A program made the translations under genes and the position numbers. Under the pieces are notes generated by a model. That model was not told the DNA's origin. It ran no database searches and saw only the letters and a program-made list of their open reading frames with translations. Shown in pieces: positions 27,328 through 35,200 of a stretch of DNA of 49,519 nt; positions within the stretch are counted from its first letter, which is position 1; each line of letters starts with the position of its first letter. Source of the stretch: Candidatus Magasanikiibacteriota bacterium (GTDB taxonomy: Bacteria > Patescibacteriota > Patescibacteriia > Magasanikbacterales > UBA922); NCBI GenBank assembly GCA_003518365.1, contig DOYU01000008.1:34965-84483 (forward strand). Reading direction: 5' to 3'.

Positions 27328-27406
27328 ATGATAGCATGCGAGAACAGAGTTGTCAATCGCCGCAACCCAGGTTGTCCTTGACAACTCCCGGTCTCCATGA
27401 TATAGT
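27328..27406. promoter_or_regulatory. Divergent secG / rpmE promoters sharing a perfect dyad
   Basis: Minus strand: TTGACA (27351-27356), 17 bp, TATCAT (27328-27333) for secG. Plus strand: TTGACA (27378-27383), 17 bp, TATAGT (27401-27406) for rpmE. Both -35 boxes sit inside a perfect 10-bp inverted repeat, 27347-27356 / 27378-27387 (GAGTTGTCAA / TTGACAACTC). A regulator bound to this dyad could control both genes. Confidence 0.8.
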
Positions 27407-27524
27407 CCTGCCACGAAATTTCCACGAAAATCTCGAGGTAATCGAGACTCATGGACAAGCGATTGAGACTATTTCCAACATCATTATCAGTCTAAATCGC
27501 TCTAATAGTAGTGTAATCAAAGAT

Positions 27525-27956
27525 ATGAAATCAGACATTCATCCAGACGTGCATCCAGTGGTCTTCGTAGACACTTCATGTGGTGCAGAATTTATCACCA
27601 GATCCACACTTTCATCAAAAGAAACGCGTGATATTGGTGGCGTATCACATTTTGTGATCAACATCGAAATTTCTAGCGCATCACATCCATTCTTCACAGG
27701 AGAAGAACGCTTTGTCGACACGACAGGACGCGTTGACAAATTTAAAGAAAAAATGGATCGTGTGGAAGCAGCAGCAAAGGAACGAAAAGGAAAGAAAGCA
27801 AAACGTGACGCAAAAGTTGCATTGAAAAAAGAAGCTGAGAAGAAAGCAAAACCTGCAAAAAAAGAAAAGCCTGCGGTTGAAGCGCCAGTGGAAACACCAG
27901 TAGTTGAAGAGGCACCGACGCTTGAAGCACCTGCAGATGACGCAACAGAAAAATAG
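27525..27956 (+). CDS. rpmE: Ribosomal protein bL31 with Lys/Ala-rich C-terminal extension
   Basis: Start ATG 27525 (MKSDIHPDVHPVVFVD). The first 80 residues are bL31: the CGAEF cysteine, ASHPFFTGEERFVDTTGRV. Only one of the zinc-ligand cysteines is present, so this is a zinc-independent (C-minus) type. The remaining 63 residues are a Lys/Ala then Glu/Pro/Ala tail with no counterpart in E. coli L31. 5' leader of about 118 nt contains a small CTCGA/TCGAG hairpin. bL31 bridges the two ribosomal subunits. Confidence 0.92.
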   Translation: MKSDIHPDVHPVVFVDTSCGAEFITRSTLSSKETRDIGGVSHFVINIEISSASHPFFTGEERFVDTTGRVDKFKEKMDRVEAAAKERKGKKAKRDAKVALKKEAEKKAKPAKKEKPAVEAPVETPVVEEAPTLEAPADDATEK

Positions 27957-27965
27957 CTACACAAA

Positions 27966-28001
27966 AATAAAAGCAGGCCATTCTTCGGTCTGTTTTTATT
28001 T
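27966..28001 (+). terminator. Intrinsic terminator after rpmE
   Basis: AAAAGCAGGCC pairs with GGTCTGTTTTT (two G-U pairs) around a short loop and ends in a T-run. Lies 10 bp past the rpmE stop. Confidence 0.85.
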
Positions 28002-28061
28002 ATAAAAATGCCGTATCCTATACCCAAATTCCCAGTACCCAGTTCCAAGCCCCCATTATAT

Positions 28062-29123
28062 ATGAAACAAAAATACATCGACCTCAAAACTGAATTCACC
28101 TCGCTCGAACAACAACTCCAAGACCCTGCTGTGCTTGGTGATACAGAAAAACTTGCCGCGGTTTCTCAACGCTATAGTGAAATAAAAGAAACAATTGACA
28201 GCATCATCCAGCTCGAAGCAATCGAAAGCTCAATAGCTGAGACTCAGGCCATGATCGCATCTGAACAAGACGATGAAATGAAAACCATGGCAGAGGAAGA
28301 ACTCATATCTCTTGCACAACAAAGAGAACAATTGGAAATTGCGCTGACAAAACTGACACGTCCCACCGACCCAATGGACAAAAACAATGTTATTATGGAA
28401 ATCCGCGCTGGCGCGGGTGGAGACGAAGCCGCACAGTTTGCCGCAGATCTATTGCGTATGTACACGCGTTATGCAGAGAGACGCAAATGGAAAGTTGAAC
28501 TCCTCGATGAAAGTCAAACAGAGCAAGGTGGATACAAAGAAGTGATCGTCGCCATAAAAGGAACACATGTCTATCGAGAAATGAAATATGAAATGGGTGT
28601 CCACCGTGTCCAGCGTGTACCAGAAACGGAAAAACAAGGACGCATTCACACCTCCACTGCCAGTGTTGCGGTACTCCCAGAAGTAGAAGAAAAAGATATT
28701 CACATCAACCCCGCAGACATCCGCGTTGATACGTACTGTGCGGGAGGAAACGGTGGACAAAGCGTGAATACTACCTACTCAGCGGTTCGTATGACACACA
28801 TCCCAACAGGAATCGTCGCACAATGCCAAGATGAAAAATCCCAAATAAAAAATCGTGCGAGTGCCATGAAAGTTCTCATGGCACGTATCTATGAAGCAGA
28901 GGAAGCAAAACGAAAAGCAGTAGAAGATGAAAAACGAAAAAATCAGATCGGTACAGGAGACCGTAGTGAAAAAATCCGCACCTACAACTATCCGCAAGAC
29001 CGCATCACCGATCACCGCATCAAAGAAAACTGGAACAATATCCCAACAATTCTTGATGGTGATCTTGGTGACATTATAGAAAAACTCACTGCTGCTGATT
29101 ATGCTGAGATGGATGGAGAATAA
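28062..29123 (+). CDS. prfA: Peptide chain release factor 1
   Basis: Start ATG 28062 (MKQKYIDLKTEF); upstream in-frame residues derive from a quasi-repeat of CCCA-words. 353 residues. Domain with coiled-coil N-terminus, GAGGDEAAQF, the tripeptide anticodon-like motif P-E-T in HRVQRVPETE (type RF1, UAA/UAG), and the catalytic GGQ in CAGGNGGQSVNTTYSAVR. Terminates translation with PrmC methylating the GGQ glutamine. UGA stops in this window argue that UGA remains a stop codon here. Confidence 0.97.
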   Translation: MKQKYIDLKTEFTSLEQQLQDPAVLGDTEKLAAVSQRYSEIKETIDSIIQLEAIESSIAETQAMIASEQDDEMKTMAEEELISLAQQREQLEIALTKLTRPTDPMDKNNVIMEIRAGAGGDEAAQFAADLLRMYTRYAERRKWKVELLDESQTEQGGYKEVIVAIKGTHVYREMKYEMGVHRVQRVPETEKQGRIHTSTASVAVLPEVEEKDIHINPADIRVDTYCAGGNGGQSVNTTYSAVRMTHIPTGIVAQCQDEKSQIKNRASAMKVLMARIYEAEEAKRKAVEDEKRKNQIGTGDRSEKIRTYNYPQDRITDHRIKENWNNIPTILDGDLGDIIEKLTAADYAEMDGE

Positions 29124-29154
29124 CAGGTTTCCTCCCCTGTCATATTCACGCACT

Positions 29155-30000
29155 ATGCAACGTACAATTTCCTATCTTCTTCAAGTTGCGTCGACACTCA
29201 TCGACCGTCTCGATGCCGAACTTCTCCTCGCACACGTGCTCGACAAACCACGTGAATTTTTGATTGCACATGATGATGAAAAAATTGGCATTGTAGCAAC
29301 GTGGCAATTTAGGAAACTGGTAAAAAAAAGAAAGAACGGCATCCCACTCGCCTATCTTACAGGACACAAAGAATTCTTTGGTCTCGATTTTTTTGTCAAT
29401 AAACACACGCTGGTTCCAAGACCTGATACTGAATTAATGGTTGAAGAAGTACTTCAAGAAATCAAAAAAACAAGAAATCAAGAAATCACTCTCATTGATA
29501 TAGGAACCGGTTCTGGATGTATACCCATCGCAATAGCAACATCAATAAAACAATATAACAATATAACAATTTTTGCTGCAGATATCTCGAAAAAAGCACT
29601 AAAAATTGCAAAGAAAAACGCAAACAAACATAACATCGACATTACATTCAAACACGGCAACCTTCTCGCACCTCTACATTCTACATTCTGCATTCTACAT
29701 TCTGAAATCATCATCACAGCCAACCTCCCCTACCTCACCCAAACCCAATTTGATGAAGAGCCATCTATTCAACACGAACCTCACTCCGCGCTCGTCGCAG
29801 ATAAACAAGGACTCGCACTTTACGAAGAACTTCTCGAGCAAATAAAAACCTATCACCTAACACCTATAACCTACTTGGAAATCGATCCCACGCAAACGTC
29901 TCAAATTTCTGCAATCATTACACGCATCTTTCCACATGCAACAATCGAGATAAAAAAAGATCTTTCTGGAAAAGATCGTGTAGTTACCATTATATTCTAG
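29155..30000 (+). CDS. prmC: Release-factor glutamine methyltransferase
   Basis: Start ATG 29155 (MQRTISYLLQVAST); a GTG/ATG at 29113 overlapping prfA is the alternative. 281 residues: N-terminal helical domain, LTGHKEFFGLDFFV, VPRPDTELMVEEV, SAM motif IDIGTGSGCIPIAIA, and the catalytic ANLPYLT, where NLPY replaces the usual NPPY as in other Patescibacteria I have seen. It methylates the GGQ Gln of RF1/RF2. A microsatellite-like insertion (29676-29702) encodes LHSTFCILHS just before the catalytic motif. Confidence 0.93.
   Translation: MQRTISYLLQVASTLIDRLDAELLLAHVLDKPREFLIAHDDEKIGIVATWQFRKLVKKRKNGIPLAYLTGHKEFFGLDFFVNKHTLVPRPDTELMVEEVLQEIKKTRNQEITLIDIGTGSGCIPIAIATSIKQYNNITIFAADISKKALKIAKKNANKHNIDITFKHGNLLAPLHSTFCILHSEIIITANLPYLTQTQFDEEPSIQHEPHSALVADKQGLALYEELLEQIKTYHLTPITYLEIDPTQTSQISAIITRIFPHATIEIKKDLSGKDRVVTIIF
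29676..29702 (+). repeat. TACATTCT-word repeat inside prmC
   Basis: Four imperfect tandem copies of an eight-base word (CTACATTCT, CTACATTCTG, CATTCTACATTCT). The same words occur in the spacer before gyrB (35163-35192). Inside prmC the insertion is in frame. Confidence 0.7.
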
Positions 30001-30010
30001 ACGTAGCCTA

Positions 30011-30057
30011 AAAAAGAAAAGCCCACGACGCAAAGGATGAACCAAATGCGTGTGGGC
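30011..30057 (-). terminator. Terminator of cassette 3
   Basis: On the minus strand GCCCACACGCA pairs with TGCGTCGTGGGC (one bulge) and is followed by TTTTCTTTTTT. Unlike several sister cassettes this hairpin has a proper U-tract. Also convergent with prmC. Confidence 0.8.
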
Positions 30058-30083
30058 AATCACAGTGACGGACGAGTCTGATA

Positions 30084-30353
30084 TCAGCGCAGAAGAAACT
30101 CCTGCTGGAGGATTTCCGCGACTCTCGCCCCGGCCCGAGCAGCAGACTGGCTCATTCTCCATTTGGCTCCGTCTGAATCTGCAGAGAGCCCGTCGAGCTC
30201 CTCACTGAGAATGCGTTCAATCCGTTCCAGGATTTCCGGTGAACTGACCTGAACACGATACGTCACCACAACACCTTTTCCCACACGGAGAAGCTGAATC
30301 AGGGTTGTATCCGTTCTGATCTCGAGGCTGTTTGTGCTTGGACCGCTCGCCAT
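30084..30353 (-). CDS. Orphan 89-residue protein of GC-rich cassette 3
   Basis: 89 residues from ATG 30351-30353, with a perfect AAGGAGGTGA Shine-Dalgarno. The centre (VVVTYRVQVSS) looks like beta strands; the C-terminus (AARAGARVAEILQQE) is an amphipathic helix. No signal or membrane segment and no family recognised. Higher GC than prmC upstream and the DUF3048 gene downstream. Own promoter and terminator. Confidence 0.6.
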   Translation of the reverse strand: MASGPSTNSLEIRTDTTLIQLLRVGKGVVVTYRVQVSSPEILERIERILSEELDGLSADSDGAKWRMSQSAARAGARVAEILQQEFLLR

Positions 30354-30385
30354 GTGTCACCTCCTTGACCGCAACATTGAGACAT

Positions 30386-30414
30386 ACAATATCAAAAATC
30401 ATACTGCCGGTCAA
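30386..30414 (-). promoter_or_regulatory. Promoter of cassette 3
   Basis: Minus strand TTGACC (30409-30414), 17-bp spacer, TATTGT (30386-30391). Leader only about 26 nt; the sole cassette lacking a leader hairpin, although TTGACCG at the -35 and CGGTCAA near the RBS pair over 7 bp. Confidence 0.65.
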
Positions 30415-30554
30415 TATCGTTATGAAACTCCTATTTTTGAGCCTATCTAGTGATCAGCGGTATGAACATCGTTCCTCGTGATCTAACGTGCACAGTGTCC
30501 CGTTTATCACGCAGTATTCTTCATGATATATACTGAGAAACTTCACAATGGTAC
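30415..30554. other. Spacer without recognised gene
   Basis: AT-rich stretch between cassette 3 promoter and the DUF3048 terminator. I see no coding signal and no convincing structure. Confidence 0.5.
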
Positions 30555-30592
30555 ACGCAAAAACATACTCTTATGAGAGTATGTTTTTGCGT
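30555..30592. terminator. Strong hairpin terminator
   Basis: Perfect 17-bp stem 30555-30571 / 30576-30592 with a 4-base loop, containing A5/T5 tracts on both sides, so it works in both directions. It ends the DUF3048 transcript. Confidence 0.9.
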
Positions 30593-30606
30593 TTGGCAGA
30601 GTGTTT

Positions 30607-31704
30607 TTACTCAGACGTAACACCCCCGGTTTGATTCATCACCACAATCCAAATCTTTCCAGCCTTGAACTCGATAGGATGTCCTTCTTCATCAAAATCA
30701 TAAAACTTTGTCCTCTCTATTCTCGAGGGCTTTCGCCACTCTCCTTCTACTTTAAATCCATTGCGAAACACAAGAGCCTCACCACTACCTATCGTATCCA
30801 TGCCAAGCCGTCCGACGCCGTCAAGAACGGTAGTATGAACATATTGGATGATAAGCGTGTCAGCCACGACCGGCTCGCTGGTCTGTGGATCAGTGACAAG
30901 ATCGCCAAATTCATACCGTTCATACTGCTCGGTCGAGGTGTTGTAGTGCCACGTGGCTTCGTATGTCTTGCCGGCAAACGTGGTCGTAATCTCATTCACA
31001 CACTGTTCCGTACACGTGTCCCATGGACGAAATTTCCATTGCCCGGTAAGGTGGCTATCGACAGGGTCCTGCATGTCTTGGTAATCGCTCAAAGCCGCGC
31101 TCCATAATTTTTGTGATGTATAAACATTGTGCGGCGCATAGCGTGCATTGTCACGCCAATAATACCACCCACGATAAAATTCATTGAGGTCAAAAAGATC
31201 ATATGACACAATCTTATCGAGTGCGTCTGGCGAGCCACCCACATGCATATACATCGTGCTGGGATATTCGCTCAGCCAATCAAGAAAATACGGTCGCGCG
31301 CTTCGTACGGGTCCTACTTTTTCTACATCAGTATCTTCTGGAAACAATGCAAAAAATCGATTGTAATTTCCTTCGACTGGCGCTTCATACACGACTGATG
31401 CGCGTGTGAGTCCTGAGACAGGTCGTGCTTCAAAATGATTTTCTATCATAATACCTACGAGTGCAGGATCTTGCTTCAGTATTGAGTCAACACACACCCC
31501 GTCGAGGAATCGCATAAACGAACATACGACGTCCGTTTCTGTATCAACGACGATATCGCCGTCCATGAGGACTTCATCAGTATATGAGGGATCTTGCCCA
31601 TATATGACTGAGATAATCAGCAATATTCCTCCCAAAAGAAAACAAGCACCTGCGATGAGATACAGAGTGTGAATGTTTTGAAAAAATTGTTTGAGCTTTT
31701 CCAT
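30607..31704 (-). CDS. DUF3048 (YerB-like) membrane-anchored protein
   Basis: 365 residues from ATG 31704 (MEKLKQFFQNIHTLY). One membrane anchor at about 12-34, then an extracytoplasmic domain with MIENHFEARPVSGLTRASVV, FALFPEDT, KVGPVRSARPYFLDW and a C-terminal KAGKIWIVVMNQT, characteristic of DUF3048. The B. subtilis relative YerB is a lipoprotein of unclear role; cell-wall or surface function is inferred. Two cysteine pairs (C56/C65 region and CTEQC) may form disulfides. Confidence 0.85.
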   Translation of the reverse strand: MEKLKQFFQNIHTLYLIAGACFLLGGILLIISVIYGQDPSYTDEVLMDGDIVVDTETDVVCSFMRFLDGVCVDSILKQDPALVGIMIENHFEARPVSGLTRASVVYEAPVEGNYNRFFALFPEDTDVEKVGPVRSARPYFLDWLSEYPSTMYMHVGGSPDALDKIVSYDLFDLNEFYRGWYYWRDNARYAPHNVYTSQKLWSAALSDYQDMQDPVDSHLTGQWKFRPWDTCTEQCVNEITTTFAGKTYEATWHYNTSTEQYERYEFGDLVTDPQTSEPVVADTLIIQYVHTTVLDGVGRLGMDTIGSGEALVFRNGFKVEGEWRKPSRIERTKFYDFDEEGHPIEFKAGKIWIVVMNQTGGVTSE

Positions 31705-31737
31705 AATAGGACAATCATAACAAATTTTTACAGAAGA

Positions 31738-31767
31738 AAAAAGACCCACCAGGGTGGATCTTTTTTT
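31738..31767 (-). terminator. Intrinsic terminator after bL25
   Basis: Minus strand AAAGATCCACC pairs with GGTGGGTCTTT (G-U allowed) and runs into T6. Lies 19 bp past the bL25 stop. Confidence 0.85.
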
Positions 31768-31785
31768 GTATTGGGGAGAAGTATA

Positions 31786-32457
31786 TTAGGCTTTCTTCTC
31801 GTCGGCTTTCTCAGCAGCAGCAGCCTCTTCAGCTTTCTTCTTTTCGTCCACTTCCACCGCAGTGACATCACCTACCTGGCTGGTTTCCATTGCTTTGAGT
31901 TGGTCCTCTGACAATGGTGCAGATACTTTGGCAACGAGTTCGTCAGCATCTTCGACGATAGTGATACCTGCTGGAATTGCTAGATCTTTGATATGAATCG
32001 CATCTTCAAATGTAGCAAGTGCACTGATATCAACATCGATATGATTCACCAAATCTTTTGGAAGACAGGTCACGTCCACGGTATCTCGCTGCTCGATCAG
32101 TGTTCCACCGAGTGCTTTTACTGCAGCCGCTTCACCGACAAAATGAAGTTCAATGGTGGCATGCATTTCCACATTCATATTGATCTGTCGAAAATCGACG
32201 TGGATGAATCGATCTTTGATCGAATCATATTGCACATCTTGCACCAATACTTTTGTTGATTGACCACCTTCAACAGTAAAATCAATCAAACTTGATTCTC
32301 CTGCATCTGCATAAAGTTTATCAAAGACATGTGCGTCTACACTGACTGACACAGGTTCCATGCCTGCCCCATAGACAATCGCAGGAATACGACCAGCGTC
32401 GCGCACGTCTTGTGCATGTCCTGCTTCACGTTTTTGTACAATAAGTTCAAATGTCAT
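31786..32457 (-). CDS. rplY: Ribosomal protein bL25 (CTC/TL5 form)
   Basis: 223 residues: N-terminal 5S rRNA-binding domain (REAGHAQDVRDAGRIPAIVY) and the long TL5/Ctc domain, then a Glu/Ala/Lys tail (KKKAEEAAAAEKADEKKA). Binds 5S rRNA in the large subunit. It is the second gene after a zinc-ribbon gene on the same strand (6 bp gap). Confidence 0.93.
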   Translation of the reverse strand: MTFELIVQKREAGHAQDVRDAGRIPAIVYGAGMEPVSVSVDAHVFDKLYADAGESSLIDFTVEGGQSTKVLVQDVQYDSIKDRFIHVDFRQINMNVEMHATIELHFVGEAAAVKALGGTLIEQRDTVDVTCLPKDLVNHIDVDISALATFEDAIHIKDLAIPAGITIVEDADELVAKVSAPLSEDQLKAMETSQVGDVTAVEVDEKKKAEEAAAAEKADEKKA

Positions 32458-32463
32458 ACGTAC

Positions 32464-32835
32464 TCACTCTTGAATTACAAATAAATGTTCTATTGGTTTT
32501 TTGTATAAAGATTCTCTCGACAACAGCGTATGAAAGGAGAGTATTTCATCTTCGTGTATCGGCTCTGTATCGAGGACACGTTCAGCATCGAGTGCAGAGA
32601 GATCAGTGGCCATCCCAACTGAAGTCATCCCCATCTGCGAAACAGCAAATAAAGATAAAATCGCATGTGCACATTCTCCACATGTCAGATGCAAGAGATG
32701 CACATTATCATACGTATCCACGATACGGATATCTGTCGTTTGGAAGGTGGTCTGGCACAAAGGACAGTCTTTCAGAAGCTTGAGCCCCTGAAATTGCGTG
32801 TCCCGTTCATCGTGTGCTTGTGATTTTCTCCCCAT
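32464..32835 (-). CDS. Small zinc-ribbon protein, unknown
   Basis: Start chosen at ATG 32833-32835 (MGRKSQAHDERDTQ); the upstream frame runs through the long hairpin at 32912-32965 and is implausible. 123 residues with CPLC near residue 24 and CGEC near residue 53, a plausible zinc ribbon, and an otherwise helical C-terminus. No family named. Co-directional with bL25, 6 bp apart, so it may be linked to translation. Confidence 0.7.
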   Translation of the reverse strand: MGRKSQAHDERDTQFQGLKLLKDCPLCQTTFQTTDIRIVDTYDNVHLLHLTCGECAHAILSLFAVSQMGMTSVGMATDLSALDAERVLDTEPIHEDEILSFHTLLSRESLYKKPIEHLFVIQE

Positions 32836-32911
32836 ATACGAAGCGAAAAGAATATAGCATAAGTATACCGGACCGTCAAGAGGATGTACAGGGTGCCAGT
32901 CCCGCAACGGA

Positions 32912-32965
32912 GCAGAATAGGCAGAGTAGGCTTTGTAAGCCCTTTGCTTACTCTGCCTATTCTGC
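32912..32965. repeat. 16-bp perfect inverted repeat downstream of rodA
   Basis: 32912-32927 and 32950-32965 are exact inverted copies of a 16-base sequence built from GCAGAATAG/GCAGAGTAG words, with further partial copies to 32975. It probably terminates rodA transcripts on the minus strand although no U-tract follows. Confidence 0.8.
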
Positions 32966-32977
32966 CTACTCTGCGTA

Positions 32978-34072
32978 TTACGCGTGCGACCGTGCAATCG
33001 AGAGGGCAATTCCAATCAAAAAGAAATTGATCACGAGCGACGACCCTCCGTAGCTCAAAAAAGGCAAGGTGACTCCAGTGACAGGCAAGACGCCAGTTGC
33101 TGCCCCAACATTTACCACTACCTGTGTAAAAAAGAGGATAGCAATACCCAGAAGAACAAACACTGAAAAATCATCCCGACACCGTCGAGTCAACAAAATA
33201 ATACGCCAAATAAGCAAGCTATAGAGCAAAAATACACCGAGTACTGCCACCAATCCTAATTCCTCAGCAATCACCGCAAAAATAAAATCAGTCTGAGCTT
33301 CTGGCAAAAAATGAAGCTGGCTCTGTGAACCAAAGCCGAGTCCGCGTCCAAACATATTTCCAGCACCTATCGCAATCACAGACTGCGACACATTATACCC
33401 AGCACCGAGTGGATCAGATGCCGGGTCGAGGAACGTCACGAGACGTGCTTTTTGATATGGTTGAAACAAAAAAAACCAACCTATCAAAAATGCCCCAACA
33501 CCGAGAAGTAACAGAAATGCAATATATCTTTTTTTTGTATTACTAAAAAGGAGCAGACCAAACCAAATAGAAAGCAAAATCAACGCAGACCCAAGGTCTG
33601 GCTGGAGCAAGATAAGTCCCACATATATCCCAACAATGACAATAGTCGACAAGACAAACTGCCACTTATGGTACTGTCTGCCATGACGATAAAAAATCCA
33701 TGCCAAAAACAATATCAAGGATACCTTTGCAAGCTCTGCAGGTTGGAGTGAAAACCCAAATATACGAAACCACCCCGTCGTGCCACGAATCGTTGCTCCG
33801 AAAAATAACACCCCCACCAGGAGAAGCAATACTCCCACATACGCAATACGAGAAAATGATTGATAAAAAACACTATGCACACTCGCCGCCACGATGAGTG
33901 CCACAAGTCCTATTATAAACGCAATCGTTTGCACAGGAAAATAAATAAGGGTATCTCCTTTTGAAAGATCGACACTATAAATAGCAGCCAAACCAATGCT
34001 CGACAAAAGCAGGACAACAATCACGAGTGTCCAATCATATCCACGGATGAGTCTAAAAAATTTTTCTATCAT
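32978..34072 (-). CDS. rodA: SEDS-family peptidoglycan polymerase RodA/FtsW
   Basis: 364 residues with about ten membrane helices. SEDS hallmarks: GTTGWFRIFGFSLQPAELAK, LLQPDLGSALILL (with the conserved Asp), GRGLGFGSQSQLHFLPEAQT, DFIFAVIAEELG, and GVTLPFLSYGGSSL. It polymerises lipid II with a partner class B PBP, which is not present here. Short length and the LPE-QTDFIF motif fit RodA slightly better than FtsW. Confidence 0.9.
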   Translation of the reverse strand: MIEKFFRLIRGYDWTLVIVVLLLSSIGLAAIYSVDLSKGDTLIYFPVQTIAFIIGLVALIVAASVHSVFYQSFSRIAYVGVLLLLVGVLFFGATIRGTTGWFRIFGFSLQPAELAKVSLILFLAWIFYRHGRQYHKWQFVLSTIVIVGIYVGLILLQPDLGSALILLSIWFGLLLFSNTKKRYIAFLLLLGVGAFLIGWFFLFQPYQKARLVTFLDPASDPLGAGYNVSQSVIAIGAGNMFGRGLGFGSQSQLHFLPEAQTDFIFAVIAEELGLVAVLGVFLLYSLLIWRIILLTRRCRDDFSVFVLLGIAILFFTQVVVNVGAATGVLPVTGVTLPFLSYGGSSLVINFFLIGIALSIARSHA

Positions 34073-34118
34073 AAAAAAGACGTTCCTACCCTATCATAGA
34101 GAGAGAACTTCTTGCAAT

Positions 34119-35012
34119 TTACTCCATAAATTCATCTTGATCAAAAAAATTGATCAATGGATAGAGACGCACACTATCTGCAAAAAAATCATCTCTAAAG
34201 ATACGCAACTGTATTGGAACGGTGGTACTCGTCATAAACTGATCTATCTGTATTCGTGCTACCCCAACTCGTCGTTCTCCGTCTTGCAATGAAACGTAAA
34301 ATGAAGGAGACCAATAACTAAATAGAGAATTATTCGTCACGGTAAAATCTAAACGATGTCCACCAAATACATCTTGACCGCCGTCATCAAACAAAACATC
34401 TTGCACCGTAAATATATTTCTCGAAGAAAGGTACTCAGGTACATCCGAGATCACATGTGGATCAATACGTTTCCATGTCACTTGTTCTACGTGAAAGGTA
34501 CTATTTCTCGGTTGTCCAGAAAGAGTATGCCCCAAGACAGACAAAGGCTGCGTTGTCTGAGGGAGCAACGTCAGATATTCCACAGCTGTTTGCCCACCAG
34601 TATATTGAAAAAAATACGAAACCTCGGCAATCCATTGTTCATTTGGATTTGTGGCATCTATCACAAAATCATAGACATCTGTACCACTTTGAAATATTTG
34701 CAGTGTCCCGTATGTCACAATTTTTGCTCCATATCGTACATGCTGCGCTTCATAATTTTGAAATTCGTATGGCAACTGTTCCAATGTCTGAACATCTTGT
34801 GGGTATCCAACGCTTGCATAAAAAATCCACATGCCCACACCATACAAAAAAAGCACAAGCGCAATGCTGCCAAATGTCAGGACCAGTATTGCTTGTATCT
34901 TTTCTTTGTGAGAAATATACCACGTGGCAATACGCAAATCTCTACTTGAAAAACCTCCAATAGGATCTTCGTATCTTGCCAAGGGATTATCTTTTTTCTT
35001 TTTTCCAAACAT
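34119..35012 (-). CDS. Single-pass membrane protein with large external beta domain
   Basis: 297 residues. Basic cytosolic N-terminus (MFGKKKKDNPLARYEDP), one membrane helix at about 44-66, then about 230 residues rich in beta strand with Tyr/Phe/Gln. No family recognised, though the N-terminal KKKKDNPLARYEDP pattern is common to CPR proteins preceding cell-envelope genes. Upstream of rodA by 46 bp on the same strand, so an envelope role is plausible. Confidence 0.7.
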   Translation of the reverse strand: MFGKKKKDNPLARYEDPIGGFSSRDLRIATWYISHKEKIQAILVLTFGSIALVLFLYGVGMWIFYASVGYPQDVQTLEQLPYEFQNYEAQHVRYGAKIVTYGTLQIFQSGTDVYDFVIDATNPNEQWIAEVSYFFQYTGGQTAVEYLTLLPQTTQPLSVLGHTLSGQPRNSTFHVEQVTWKRIDPHVISDVPEYLSSRNIFTVQDVLFDDGGQDVFGGHRLDFTVTNNSLFSYWSPSFYVSLQDGERRVGVARIQIDQFMTSTTVPIQLRIFRDDFFADSVRLYPLINFFDQDEFME

Positions 35013-35025
35013 ACAATAGGAATCA

Positions 35026-35058
35026 GTAATCAGGCATCAGTAAACAGTACCTGATTAC
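35026..35058. repeat. Inverted repeat in the spacer before gyrB
   Basis: GTAATCAGG (35026-35034) and CCTGATTAC (35050-35058) are exact inverted copies surrounded by TCAGTAA/CAGTA words. Could act as a hairpin 5' of the 34119 gene on the minus strand. Confidence 0.6.
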
Positions 35059-35112
35059 AACGCACGTAGTATAGCAATTTTTTTGCTTCTTGAAAAAGGA
35101 CAAAAACCACCC

Positions 35113-35141
35113 TTGCCTAATACCCCTAAAAAGGCTATACT
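35113..35141 (+). promoter_or_regulatory. gyrB promoter
   Basis: TTGCCT (35113-35118), 17-bp spacer, TATACT (35136-35141). Leader of about 53 nt includes the TACATTC-word repeat 35163-35192. Confidence 0.75.
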
Positions 35142-35200
35142 ATTTCCATCGCATTTTATGAGTTCCTACATTCAATATTCTACATTCTGTATTCCAACGT

